A stretch of DNA of 64,000 nucleotides from Jaapia argillacea MUCL 33604. Taxonomy: Eukaryota > Basidiomycota > Agaricomycetes > Jaapiales > Jaapiaceae. This document shows positions 50,294-62,952 of this stretch, one piece after another. The stretch covers positions 3,069,459 through 3,133,458 of the forward strand of contig KL197709.1 in the NCBI GenBank assembly GCA_000697665.1, in the 5' to 3' direction. Every line of letters starts with the position of its first letter. Positions within the stretch are counted from its first letter, which is position 1. The position numbers and the translations under genes are program-made. The notes under the pieces are model-generated. The model was not told the DNA's origin, searched no databases, and worked only from the letters and a program-made list of their open reading frames with translations.

Positions 50294-53274
50294 ATGCCTC
50301 CCCGTTTGAACAAACGACAGCAAAGGGAGCAAGGAGAACTACTAGCCCTGGGAGGGAAGCCGATAGCAGGTATTGAGTCCGCAGAGAGTGAAGATGATGA
50401 TGCGGTACGACCTTCGGTCAAACCTGGGACTGGATTTGCTGCTGTGAGTACATTCACGCTGCCTTCCAGATCGATTGTATGGAGAGGTCCGATATGCTGA
50501 CGATTTAGCCAGCTCTTAGCTCCGGATGGGGAGGATGATGAAAGTGCTGAAGAGTTGCCCTCGAAATCTAGCAAAGCTAAGAAGGTCCGTCCACGACCTC
50601 TCTTTGATTGCCTTCTTTTAACTTTTGGTGTAGCCCAAGAAAAAGAAGAAGAAAGAGACAGCAGCCACTATCCCTGCTGCACCGGCGCCGCCTCCAACCT
50701 CCGATTCTCCTGCTCTCGACCCGGCTTCTAAGAAGGAGAGGAAGGCTCTGAAGAAGGCAAAGGCAAAGGAGAAGAAGGAAGGGGCTAACGAGCTCGACAA
50801 GGCCCTTGCAGAACTTTCCGTCAAGTATATCCCTTCCCTGTCCTCATCCTCTCTTCGTTGAACATCTCGAACACTTCAGATACCCCGAGCTTCAGAATGT
50901 TCAAAAGGCTTCCACATGGGCATCTCATCCGTCATCCTCCCACCCTTCCTCAACTCTCGCCTCTCTCCTCGCCGTCTCCCTCTCCCACCTGGACAGCGAA
51001 GCCGAACTTCGTAAATTCTTTGGCGCCAAAGTAATCTCAGCCAACAAGCCTACCGCTCCTTCCCCGCCTGGTGCTCCTTCCTCCACGCGGCGTGCTCCTA
51101 TTTCCCAGCGCTCTCAATTAACTCGCCCAGGGCCCACTTGGTGGCCAGCGAAATTTCGGGAAGGGTTGAGTGTGAAAGCTTACGATGAAGGGGATGTGAG
51201 GAAAAAATTGGAGAGATACGGGTGGGCTGAGGTTCCTGGAGAGGTGTGGTGGAGTGTAGAATACAGCAAGAGGTACAAGGGAATTACAATGGCGTTTATG
51301 CAGGCTGTTATGTCCGGAGGTAGGTCGATAGCAAATGATGCCTATGCAGACCAAACTAATTGTCCCTTTGAGACCCGGAGAATTTTAGGATCCTGTTAGG
51401 GAAGCTCCCATGGCATGCCGACACACTACTCCAACTCGCGGAAGCGTATAGGTATCGAGAGGGTAAGGACCTCATCCACGTCAAAATCATTGAGCCCTGA
51501 CGATTGTTCATTAGAACACAGTGAAGCAATGGACTTTATCGATCGCGCCTTATTCACCTACGAGCGAGCTTTCGTTGGCTCCTTCAACTTCACGAGCGGC
51601 GCAAACCGCCTTGACTTTGATCGAGTTGAGAACCGACCTTTCTTCCTCGCCATCCACAGACAAGTTGCGTGCGTATCCGATCACAAAGATCTAGGTGCCG
51701 GATAGACTTACACATTTCTAGTGATCTTCAACGTCGGGGATGCTTCCGCACTTCCTTTGAATTCGCTCGTCTGCTCCTGAATTTGGACCCTTCATCCGAC
51801 CCTCATGGAGCTTTCCTTCACCTCGATTTTCTTGCCATCAAAGCCGGGATGAGCCAGTGGTTGTTGGACGTTTGGGAATTTTATGACGCACAAGCGAATG
51901 ACCCGAATAGCGCGTATCGAGAGCGTCTCAACGTCACTGCCCTACCTGGTTGGGCTTATTCTAGGGCGCTGGCCCTGAGGATGAAAGAAGATAGCCAGGG
52001 AGATAAGGTCAGTCTTCTTGGTCATTCGTTTTCCATGGTTAGACTGACCCAGACAGAGTCACGAATCGAGCACCGCTGCGCTAAGAGATGCAATACTGGC
52101 TTTCCCATCGGTTCTCCCCCTCTTGGCAGATAAAGCAGATATACCACTTTCTGCAGATGTGAGAGGACACAAGGCCTTCCGCATCCACACGGACTCGAGG
52201 TGAGTTTATTCTTACCTGGCATTTTATCTGCCACTGAGAATGTGTTCTTAGCTCACTAGCCAAGCAATCTGATTCGATTCTTCATCTTCTCTCCCACCTC
52301 TACGCCCAGCGGTCTTCCTCTCTCTGGAAGAAACCATCATATACGAGTTGGGTCTCAACCACTGCCACCTCCGTCCTCTCCTCTGTTCCTCAATCACCGA
52401 TTACAAATCCCCACATCGGCCGTTTTGTTTCCCTCTTCGGAAAGTTGACTCTGGCATATTCGGTTTATCGACACGCAGTGGTTCTGGAGTCTTCGTTCCG
52501 AAGTTTATTCTCTTTTATCCCTCGAGAGGTCTTCAGCGCTCGTCAGTTGGCGTGCGATCCAGTGCCACCACCAACTAAGGTGAACGAGTACGACGAGGAG
52601 TTCTTTAGAGGTGTTAGCGACGTGTTTGATGTGACGAGTCGCTCGCGGAGGCACAACGAAAGGACTCTGGAGAGACTCATACCGGATCCTGTGTTCCGAA
52701 GGCAATTGCAGGTACGCTCTTCGTTCCAAGTTATTTCTTTATTTCTCGGATCTACATATCCATTCCAGGATTTTTTCGAAGCAAACCCTAGAATAGCCGA
52801 ACGGTTCCCAGGTGGCCTGATTCAGTTCGCACAAATGGCTGGTCAGCTGCCGGAGGAAGTCTTGGAGGATCTCCTGATCGCTGGTGCAATGGAAGCTGAA
52901 GAAGGCGGAGGGCGAGCTATGCCCGGTGAGATGCCGATGGATGAATTTGAAGTTAACTTTGGTCCTGGCGTCGAGGAAGGGGGACAAGATCATGGGGATC
53001 CCATCATTGGTGATGCTGAGCCTGGTGTGGAGGATGCCGAAGACGAAGACGATTTCAGTGAAGAGGAGGACGGCGAAGAGGGACAACTTGCGGTCAGTTA
53101 TTTCGGTCCTAGTTTGCTTTTCTGGGATTGAGTTTGCCCCTCCCTCTCTAGCCCATGCCCGTACGTATTATTCGTAACATTATGAATAGGTTCTGGGGTG
53201 GTACAGTAGCTGCAGAGGAGAGTTCGGACAGTGACGTTGAGGGTGGACGGCCTGGGGACAATGATGTTGATTGA
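50294..53274 (+). CDS. RQC1: TCF25/RQC1-type ribosome quality control protein
   Basis: In yeast Rqc1 works with Ltn1 and Rqc2 on stalled 60S subunits. The spliced protein begins MPPRLNKRQQREQGELLALG, then an acidic and a lysine-rich stretch (PKKKKKKETAAT), as in all TCF25 proteins. The conserved central part reads AELRKFFGAKVISANKPTAP, PGPTWWPAKFREGLSVKAYD, VPGEVWWSVEYSKRYKGITM, DTLLQLAEAYRYREG, ERAFVGSFNFTSGANRLDFD and RPFFLAIHRQV. Later exons include RRGCFRTSFEFARLLLNLDP and YRERLNVTALPGWAYSRALA. The tail is acidic (EDDFSEEEDGEEGQL) and ends PGDNDVD. About twelve introns are present. The one at 52712-52768 is 57 nt and stop-free in frame. Confidence 0.9.
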
Positions 53275-53479
53275 GTTAGAGGCAGTGTATCTACCTAACT
53301 GTACTACACAATCTGTTGTATCAGGTTTTTGAATCGGCCGTTCGCCTAGTCCCAGTCGGTGAAATACTACAAATGGGTCATACTAAAACTACATCAAGAT
53401 GGGGGATGGATATATATATAGTGTGCCTAAATCTATGGAGATCAAAGGGCTGAGCAAAAAAAAGTTCGAACAACGGCAT

Positions 53480-54860
53480 TCAGTAGTACTCTTCACGTTT
53501 AATGGCATGGACAACGTGGAGGCGGCAAGAAGGGGGCATGACGGGTTCGTACAGATCACGCTGAGCATCTCCAATAAGGATGTCAGCCTTCCACTCCGGA
53601 ATACCGGAGGACAGTAAGTGAGGCCGCATTGCGGGGAGGAGGAGGTCGAACTCCATCCACGCCAATTGGCCGATGGTGAGCAGAGTGGGGTCTGGAAAGC
53701 AAGCCATTCAGAGTTCTGACATCATGGTGGGGTGAATTCAATGTACCCGTGGGCCAGAAACCAATAGGGATCATGGCTTCCTGAACGGAGATTGTCTCAT
53801 ACGCATCCGTTTGGTTGACGAAGCTACCCAAACGCTGCGGAACCGTCACGTCGATATTTTGTGCCTCCAATCCTTTTCGGTACGCCTCCCATAGTGCAAA
53901 CCAGCCAGGAGCGCCGGATGCGTAATTTGATGGGATATGAGTGAGGGTTCGTTTCCGTTTTGAGCCTCCAAGGGAAGTAGGAAGGGGAGCTGGGGGACAT
54001 GACTTGAGGTGACCATCAACTATGGGTTCTGTGTCTGGTTCGATGAGGATGAGCAGGCCACCCGGGCGAAGCATCCGGGTAACTTCTATGATGAACTGGC
54101 GGTAGTCACGGATCTGAGTGAAATTGGGGTGAGGGACAAGGGAGTGGATGCTGATGGATGTCAACTTACCCCGGTGTGGATCGACCGTACATGAATGACA
54201 TCGTAACTATTGGACACATATGGAAGGTCGTGACCTTCAAGGTCGCAAAGTTCGAAGCTGTTTGAGCGCTGGTCGTGAGCTCTGCGTAGCGGGGGGGAAA
54301 ACTAGGGGCTTACGCGCAGTTTGGAGGAACATCCCTATGTTGCTATCAGCCTGGGAATTAATCGGATATAGCGGTTACCGGCTCACCGAGGTTGGATTGG
54401 GGCGATATCAACGCCCGTAACTTCAACCCTGGAGAATTCATCGGCGATGTCCATAGCCCTGAGATGTAGAAATTTCAGTAAAAGGTACACGGGCGGGTTT
54501 AAGACATACCACTCGCCTCCTCCCGTTCCTAGGTCCAAGACCCGTTTCTTGTGTTTAAACAACGGAGAGGTAAGAATCTCCCTTACCGGGCCGGGATAAT
54601 TCCGGCCTTCAAAGACGAACTGCATCATTCGATGATGGAGTTTATAACGCTGAAAATCGGGATGGAATCAGATATCTATAACAGCTACAAGATGAACGTT
54701 GAACGCTCACATCCAACTCATCCTTGTCCGCAGGTAACAGATATCGTGGGTTCATTGCGTTTAGTCGCCGGCCGTGAACTTGCCGAAAGAACATGGTGTC
54801 ATCTTTACCGACAAATGTTTCTGCGTCGAAACAATCACTGAGGGTGTCGCCCGGATGCAT
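53480..54860 (-). CDS. LaeA-like SAM-dependent methyltransferase
   Basis: This is a class I methyltransferase of the fungal LaeA/UMTA type. The start MHPGDTLSDCFDAETFVGKD leads to VHGRRLNAMNPRYLLPADKD and RYKLHHRMMQFVFEGRNYPG. The SAM-binding glycine loop is KRVLDLGTGGGEW, with acidic strand VEVTGVDIAPIQPR. Motif II/III text includes FELCDLEGHDLPYVSNSYD, VIHVRSIHTG and MLRPGGLLILIEPDTEPIVD. The C-terminus reads RLGSFVNQTDAYETISVQEA and IPIGFWPT, ending HVVHAIKREEYY. About five introns are present. The substrate is unknown. LaeA itself regulates secondary metabolism, but many Agaricomycete homologues are uncharacterised and no metabolite cluster is nearby. It is convergent with RQC1. Confidence 0.82.
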
Positions 54861-55672
54861 AGGAGGGGAGGATGTGGAGGTAAGGGAGGTAGGCTTTCGA
54901 ACATGCCCACAGGGAGAGGTATACCTCAGAATCGCAGGTTGCCGTAATGAAGTGATTGACTCTGGACGATCTTACACACATGCCTGTTCGAACGAGAAGA
55001 GGAACAACCCTTGCCAAACTCCGTGCCTTACATAACTTACAAACTGAGTTTAGTGCATCGTGGGGACGGTCAGTCAGAGATTGAGCTTATTCGCTCACAT
55101 GTATGGAAATCGGAATGCCTCAGCGGCATAAATATGATTATTTGTGGAACGCATCTCGGGAGCAGACGCACGGGGACCCATACAATGGCGCATAGTGCAC
55201 AAGTCGCCGGTCTCTTGGTGTGTTGTCCCGCGAGGAAATTGCACTCGTGTCGACATTCTCCGCATCAACCGCATAGCCGAGTCTAAGTGAATAGAAAAGT
55301 GAACAGGGGGATCCTCCCTTCACGAGATGGCATTGAAATTGGGCTAGCAGATGACGCGCAGGACAAGGACACAGCAGCGGACGCCACAGTGTCCAGAACA
55401 AGACGCATCGCGTGGCCGCTATCCCACGCTTATGTTTTGATTTTGCAGAAATCAGAAAACCTGCTTTGACTTTTTGCTGAGCACCTGCAGGACTTGGGCT
55501 ACTGACCACAAGCCGCAAGCTTTCATTTTCGATCTGGCCATGCACAACTGAACCCTGCAGTTCTGTCACCATACCAGCAAGTAGCCCCCACGTTTGCCCT
55601 GGTCTTTTCCTCGGGCCGATACTTCTGAGCGGTCTCCAATCGCTTGTATCTGTTCTCACAACATCACAACAT
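54861..55672. promoter_or_regulatory. Divergent intergenic region before URB1
   Basis: The 812 bp lies between two divergent genes, with no supported coding frame (the frames in 55138-55719 have no recognisable content). It should hold the promoters of the methyltransferase and URB1. No clear TATA box stands out. Confidence 0.4.
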
Positions 55673-58600
55673 GCCTCCTCAGCACCGGGGATATAGAGAG
55701 CCGCCACAGAAGCGTGCAAAGCTCGAGAAGAGTTCCAGGCCAGAATTCAAGGTCTCATCCCTGGAAGAAATCCGCCGCGGTCTCCAAAGTTCTAGCGAGG
55801 ATGGCTTGGTCGAAGGTAAGTTCTCATTCACCGTTCTAGCGTGACCTTATCGCTGACAACTCTCCCCCCAAGTGCTTACGGGTTTTCGTAATCAGCTTAC
55901 GGTCAAAGACAGTGAAGGCGCTATCTCTCCGCAGGATGACAGACTCCTTCTCGTGAAGGCATGGTTAGAAGCCGCTCCTGGGGCTCCAGAATTATTCGAG
56001 ATATGGGATCATGCGACCTCAGTTCGTCACGTTAGATTCCTTAATTTGTCTGTCCTAGTCAATCAATCCATCATGTTGTCTTCCATAGCGTCAAATGTCC
56101 CTTTTGGCGCTCATCGTCTCGACACTCGCGTCGGTGTTGAAGCTGGTCAATTCGCATTACACTTACCACTCTCTGGGTCAACCTATCACGAAAACCTTGC
56201 TGAACTCAAACTGCATGCATCGTCTGAATTCCTATTTGGGGGGCTCGCATTCAGAACTAATTCTCGTGACACTCAAGTTGTTCAACATAGTTTCTTCGTT
56301 TGCGGGCGGAAGAGAGCGAAAGCCACTCCTCGATAGCTTTGCTTGGGAAGCCAAGGTTTGTCTCTTATACCCGTTCACATGGTGGTATTCAGTCCTGACT
56401 CTGGGTACGGCAGTCCTTGTTCAAACTCCTGAACATGAGGCGGAAGTCCAACACACTTGTGAACCCAGACGCGCTGTCAAGACCAGGTGCTCCCTTTCCA
56501 GAGTTTTATCCATTCATTGTCAACGTACTGATGACTACGTGATGTCTCGGCTTTTGCCCTGATTTTAGATATCCGGACTCTTTATATTCTCTTCATCATC
56601 TCCTTCGTCGACCCTTCGTCGCCAAGTTCACTCAAGGCTGCGTTTCTGGAGTCGCATCGTGATACCTTTACGTCCATATTCAAAGGCCTTTCTCAGGACT
56701 CGTACCCAGTGGTCCGAAAGGTGTTGGAAATTGCGTGGACTGGTATCTTGTCCGACCCGAAAATGAAGCGGACGGTCAAGATTGGATTATTCAACGAACA
56801 TACAGTGTCCCACGTACGTCTCTCCGATGATTTGTTGTAGTAAAAAATCCAGATTGAATCAAATTCCCAAAGGTTATCAAACTCTACGAACGTGATGTCC
56901 AAGAAGGACCCGATCCCGATCATATCCCGGCGGACGTCGCCCACCATTTCCTTCTCGCGATATGTACTCGGCCAGGAACTGGAATATGTTTCCAGGACAG
57001 GGGATGGTATGCTCGGGAAACCGAAGACGATGACAAGACTCTCCAAGACGAAGTTGATGAGAAAGGACGAGGCATCGGAAGGGGCAGCAAAATTTATAAC
57101 AAGATACTCTCGAATTTATTGAAGGTGTTGAAAGCGAATGAGGATCTGCGACAACAAGAGCTCGCCTTGAAAGTTATTGCGGCTTGCCCGGAGCTCGTTG
57201 CACCGTGAGCGCTCTTTCTTCACCATGCTAACTTTACCGAGTCTCGAGACTGAATGGTTGGTTCGTAGTTATTGGCCCATGGCAGCTCTAACTCTAGAAC
57301 CTCGCCTCTCATCAAAATGGATCGCCAACATTGCGTTCTTTGGATCTGTCGTCTCATTACCTGTTCCTTCATCAACGTTCTTCCTGCCCAACAGCACACT
57401 CTATCAACCCTCACCTCCACCATTATCCTCGATACTCGAAAACATCCTTCCCTCAGTCAACATCAAGTCCCACCTCACAAAAGGACTTCAATCAAACTCA
57501 GGTCTCGTTCGTCATTGTACAGCCCTAGCCCTATCGAAGTGTTTGATTAAGTACGCTGAAGTCTTGGGGGTGTTTGGACAGGTGGAAACCGCGTTGCAGG
57601 AGGATGGTGTGGACGGGCAGTGGGGGAGGAGGAGGGCCGAAGTTGAGAGGGAAGTTAGGAGGAGAGTCCCGGACTTTCAGGTCGTCGTTGCGTTTTCTCA
57701 GTTCAAAGAACCACCGCCGAAAACGGCCTCACCTGGCCCTCCCGCTACACCCAACCAAGCCCGAGCGGCATTGCTGTCAGAGAGTGCACACAGACTCTTA
57801 GCCCTGTATCATCAATGCCTACCCTCGCTCGTTGCTGAGGCCAGATTCGACGTCGGGAAATTGATGAGTGCTTTCTCAGATGCGTCAGCTATCGAAGGTA
57901 TCCTAGGGATACGCGAGTTCGTTGGCCTTGATAATTTGCGAAGGCTACATATCTTAAGACTCTTGAAGGAGAGCGATCAGTTCTTATGGTCTAGTAAGAC
58001 TGGTGAGCGCTTTGAACATCCCTCTCTGCGTGACATACTAACTTGCATCTTCTTATCTTTTGCTTCGTTTGAATAGGAACTTCCCTTAGCCCGTTCGCCG
58101 TCCTCCTAAAGTCGTACGCTTCGACCGAATTTTCAGCGATCCGCGGAACCACAAAACAACTCCTCCACCACCTGCTATCCCAGAGTATCTTATTCCAGCA
58201 CGACGCTGACGAAGTGTATATCTGGCTTGATTCCCTACCCAAAATACGACGCGCTCAGGACGCCGAAACACCGGACGGTGCGCCGTTGACGGACGAGGTT
58301 GACGGCGTCGTAACGTTTCTGGACGATTGTGTCCAACGATGTCTTAAGACGCCGTATCGCTATCTGGAGGAGATGGATAACCTGGTACCAGCGGTTGAAG
58401 ATCAGCTCGGGATGGAGGTTGATGGTGAAACCCGCTCAAACTCAGGACGGCACTGGGACTCCTCACATCCAAGCCCGCTCCTAATGACCGTTGTGGAGCA
58501 AATCGGTGCAAAACTTGGAGCGAACCTCCTCTCAGCTTCTGACGCGTTGGCTACCGCCACATTTTGTCGGAAACTGATATTCGGCTTGGCTGGGAAGCAA

Positions 58601-61600
58601 CAGGATTTGATGTTCCTCGAGAGTTTGAGAGGGAAGTTGGATTCGATGCTGAGTATCGAGAAGCTGTTCCCTCAATACCCCTCTGTCAACAAGGCCATGC
58701 GAAGGGAAGTAGGTATCCTGGAATGTTGTCTTCAGAGGTTACAGGGCCGGGCAGAAGGGGAGGAGACCACCTCGGAGAACATGTCATCCGCCGTTCAAGA
58801 CTTTTTGACTCAAGTGGAACTCTTGCCCATCTGTTGGTGTCCACTTCTCCCCCTCAAGATTGATCTGGCTCACGCTCGTTCATTATGCAGCTTCGTTGGC
58901 AGCGGAACGACGGATCTCAGCTTACGAATTGGTGGATTGGTTCCGCCTCGTTGATTATCCGCTCCCCTCGTCTCAAATTGCAAGATGTATATCCATCATC
59001 GCCCGACGTGACCATGACGTGCTGGGCGAGTTCCTGGAATACGTTAGTCCCAGACAACATTGCCTATGGAAGCTACTACAGCAAGTTCGTTCGAGCGCAG
59101 GCATCGTCATTCGGTATGCTGTCCTTTCTACCCTGACATTCCACCCAATCTTAAACTCACGCGGATTATCTAGTCCGCGCTTTGAATGGCTGTTCGTTCA
59201 TTGTAACGCGACCGACCTCGAAGATCCAAACTGTCTTGCCACTCTGGTAGAGGCTTGTGATTGCGAGACCCTCAGAGAAACCAAGCAGGTGCTCCAGACC
59301 CTATTTCATCGAACGGGTTCCTCCCATCAGGATGACATGGTCGTGACGTTACTTTCGCTGGTCTCCAGTGTTTTTCGGATGGCTTCCCGTAGACTGTCCC
59401 CTGCAGACCTACTCGACCTTAAGCAGTACCTCCTTGATTCTCCTGCCATCAGAGGCCTTTGGTTCGCTGAAGGGTTGTCCAGGCCGGTGGAAAGCGGTAA
59501 GTTGGCTCAACCTTCTTTTCGAGTCGGTTGGTGACTCGTCTCCCGTAGGGCTGGACTTGGTGATTTCCTCCTCCTTCGACCCATCAAGTGAACTCGACAA
59601 GAAGATGACGGGAGAGTTCACCCGACATCGCTGTAGACGACTCGTTGACGCCCTGGGTTCAAGGGTTGAGGTTGGTCATTTCGTGCATTGATCATCGTTC
59701 CTTACTCAGTACCACTCAGATTCCCACTGTGGATTCTTGGTTACCACTCACAGACACGGCAGATATCATTCAGCTCTTGGATGTCCTTATCGAACAGATG
59801 GGAAGGTCATCAACGGCCGCCCTCATTCCATTGAGCGAAAGTGTCCTCACAACGTTGAATCAAAGCTTACCTGCTGTTGGCATAATCGACGCCATCCGAT
59901 CCAGATTACCAGGGCTATGTTCCCTTCGCTCTTCATTACCCGAGTCCCCTATACTCGAAAAGACGATTGCAGCTGGAGTTGAGACATCTTTCCCCGTTGG
60001 ACTTGATGGCCACTGCCTGTCGACTACCCCTTCATCTGTTATCCAGCTCTCACAAATTTGCACGACTTCCAGTAGGAGTTGGTGCCACCGGTTCGATCAG
60101 CTACCTGACGAGATCAGCATCGTTTCATTTATTCGCCACCAGACTTGGACGCCGTCATCCACCGAAATCATTACCAGTATTCTCTATCGACGTCCCTCGG
60201 CCAGAGCAGCTTTGTTCAATCTCATCCAATCTCAGGAACTCAAACCACCCTCAACCTACCATCTAGCAGGCGTCCTGCATGCCTTCTTCGACTCTGGATT
60301 TTTAGACCAATCCGACGCGCTGTATTCTGAAGGTCACCACTGGGAACGATGGTATCCGGTGCTTGTGGCTTCCGTCATGGGCAGCCAGACAACCAGTGCC
60401 GAACGTACATCTTGCACTGACTGTCTACTTTCGATGTATTCCCACCTACCCTCGAAACGAGTTGACCTGATCAGTGCCCTCCGAGACGGGGTTAAGTTGC
60501 TATCCAATCGACTGCCTGTCTTGGATGCACTGGTACTTGTTCGGCAACTACACGGATTGGCTTCAGATCAGATGCAGGCCGCTCTGACTGACTTCGTCGA
60601 CCATGGGTTGCAGTGGGCGGTTCGTCTGTTCTCCAGCGACGAAAAGGAGGATGCCGAAAATCGGGAGGTAGTTGTTGAATTGGGTGAGTGTGGCGTTTCT
60701 ATATCCACGCCTGGTGTTTACTATTATCGCAGGAAGGTTGATACGTATCACGCCTAACATCAAGCACCACTACTCAGAGCCCGTGTTTACCGCCGCGATC
60801 CAACATCGCCTCCTATGGGACGTCGTCCCTCCTTTCTTGACAGAACTAGCACGGGTTTGCCAGCACAAGGTGTGTTTCCTTGCATCCTATCAATTACCAG
60901 TTTCCCTGACGCCAATGCAGCCTGCAATCGTCAATCGCTGTATACAAAGCATCGTTCAACACGCTCACTTCTTCAGACTATCCAGTACAAGTGACTCGAC
61001 TTCGAGAGACGGCGTAGTTCTTCTCCTCCACACGCTATTCAACTTGCACCCCGCCAACACGTGTCAACCAAGTCACATCGATCCTCTGATTCATATCTAT
61101 GGGGGGACGCTCTCAATATCAGATCGCAGGTTACTATCAATTTTCCGATCGTTCGAGAGTCAGAGGAAGATGTCCACTGCTTCTATTCTCAGTCGGTGGT
61201 CTCCGTCTCCTGATGTCACCCCGGCCAATGCCCTCGAGGCACTGAAATCCCTTGATTCCGTCCGAGTGTTCAAGTCGTGCTTATCGTTCCCAGGCTGGAG
61301 GAGTCTGGAAGATGAAGCATCCGACTTATTCAGTGGAGAATCGTATGGTCAGGTCTACGACCCGCTGTTTGTGGCTCTTCTTGTCGGGGTCGTCGTCGTT
61401 GATTGTCCTCCGAGCACGGGGCTAGACTGGGTCCAGTTTTTCAGAATCAACATCGTCTCGCTACTTATCCGTATGCTGTCCAGTAAAGATACTGGACTTC
61501 GAACGTTGGCCCTTTCTCAGATTGCAGGTATCGAGACGAATATTCAGGTCAGATATAGTAGGTCATATCACCGGTGGCGTGTCTAATAGTATTCTTTGTA

Positions 61601-62790
61601 GATTGCAGATGTCCAAGAAAAACCTCATATTATCCACATACTAAGCCTTCTCAAGAACGCCCTCAAAGCTCCAGTGTATGGCGATATCCCTCGATTGCCT
61701 ACCGTGATGACTGTCCTCCTCGCTCATGCCTTACGGGGTGTGTTCTACCCGACCAACTTCATCTACCCTCACACGGCCCGATTCCTCCTTCAAAGGCCGG
61801 AAATAGATCTGAATGACGTGCCGATGCTGTATGGTATGCTTTACAGTAGCTCAGATGACTGGAAGAAGGAGCGAGCTTGGATCATCAAGTTTTGTGCAGA
61901 TGGGATGAAGAGTAGCGAAGATTGGCGCGTATTTAAGAGGCGGCATACGTGGGATTTACTTGCGAGTTTGTTCCAGAGTTCGCCAAGAGATCGCTCGATT
62001 CGGATCGGTGTCCTCGAGGTGGGTGCTTCGATTTTTCGCGTATCTACACCTGCTCAGCCACCATTAGGTTCTTGCCAACATCACATGTCACAGACAAGCC
62101 GCGACGTCACTCGTCCTCAAGTCTGCCTTGATCTCTTGGATTGAGATGCAACTTCTGCAAGGGGTACGGGAAGGGGAGTGTGTTCCTTGGCTGAAGATTT
62201 TGGACAATATCATTGCAGTGGTTGACCATGCTAAAGTGGAATCTGCCACAAATGGCGAGTGGCGCTCTGCGTTATGCAGATGCTTAATCGCTCTTCTCGA
62301 TCTTCAATGTGAGTCTCTCTTTGTTTCCTTTGTTTGTGCTCTGAGATGGAAGGATTTCCCAGCATATGCCTTGTCGAGCCTTTCCATAGCTACTGTAATC
62401 ATCCTACGATTGAGTTTGTTACCGGGCCCTCAAACCCCGCGATTGGCCGTGTTGCTAGCACGGTCGCTACGCTGGCTCGAGCATGTGGAAGAGACTGTCG
62501 AACTTCCTCCGAGACTGGCCGTTCCGACCGTTCTCCTTGGAAAAAACAGACCTACTCCACCGCTGCATCCTGCACATACTCTCCACGACATGCCCGAACG
62601 CGAACCGTTCCTGGTTTGGGGAGAGTCAGTCGAGGTGTTGTGGCGGGTGACGATGACAATAGAAGAAAAGACTGGTGCTTGGGACGAAATCACCAGGAGG
62701 TTGTTGATTTGGCGAGCAACGGTTGGGAAGGATGGGAGTCCCTTGGGAGAGTGGGCTCGGAGAGAGGTTTTGAGAAATCTCCAGATGTAG
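55673..62790 (+). CDS. URB1: URB1/NPA1-like nucleolar ribosome assembly protein
   Basis: This very large scaffold acts early in 60S assembly. The start MPPQHRGYREPPQKRAKLEK has a bipartite-like basic stretch. The N-terminal domain follows: KVSSLEEIRRGLQSSSEDGL, VLTGFRNQLTVKDSEGAISP, SLGQPITKTLLNSNCMHRLN and SELILVTLKLFNIVSSFAGG. Much of the rest is alpha-helical HEAT-like repeat without sharp motifs. The C-terminal helices end RREVLRNLQM. The gene spans 7.1 kb with many short introns, and the coding length is about 2,100 codons. One intron (60870-60920, 51 nt) is stop-free in frame. Size, N-terminal match and helical composition all fit Urb1/Npa1. Exon boundaries in the middle third are the least certain part. 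Confidence 0.85.
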
Positions 62791-62879
62791 TGTGCACTGT
62801 CTTTACTGTATAGCTCCTTTTTATCCAGAAATTGGAGTGCTCGTGGAGACAAAACCTCAACGATAAATCGCATTATTCA

Positions 62880-62952
62880 TCCCGCTTAGCTCAGTTGGTA
62901 GAGCGCGTCACTAGTAATGACGAGGTCAGTCGTTCAAGTCGGCTAGTGGGAA
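62880..62952 (+). tRNA. tRNA-Thr (anticodon AGT)
   Basis: A 73-nt cloverleaf can be drawn by eye. The acceptor TCCCGCT pairs with AGTGGGA (one G-T), and the D arm is GCTC..GAGC. The anticodon stem is CGTCA/TGACG with loop CTAGTAA, giving anticodon AGT (inosine-read, Thr ACN). The T arm is AGTCG/CGGCT with loop TTCAAGT. A-box TAGCTCAGTTGG and B-box GTTCAAGTC are intact, and a T-rich Pol III terminator follows from about 62971 (TTTTATTTTATTTT). There is no intron. It lies 89 bp after the URB1 stop, on the same strand. Confidence 0.88.
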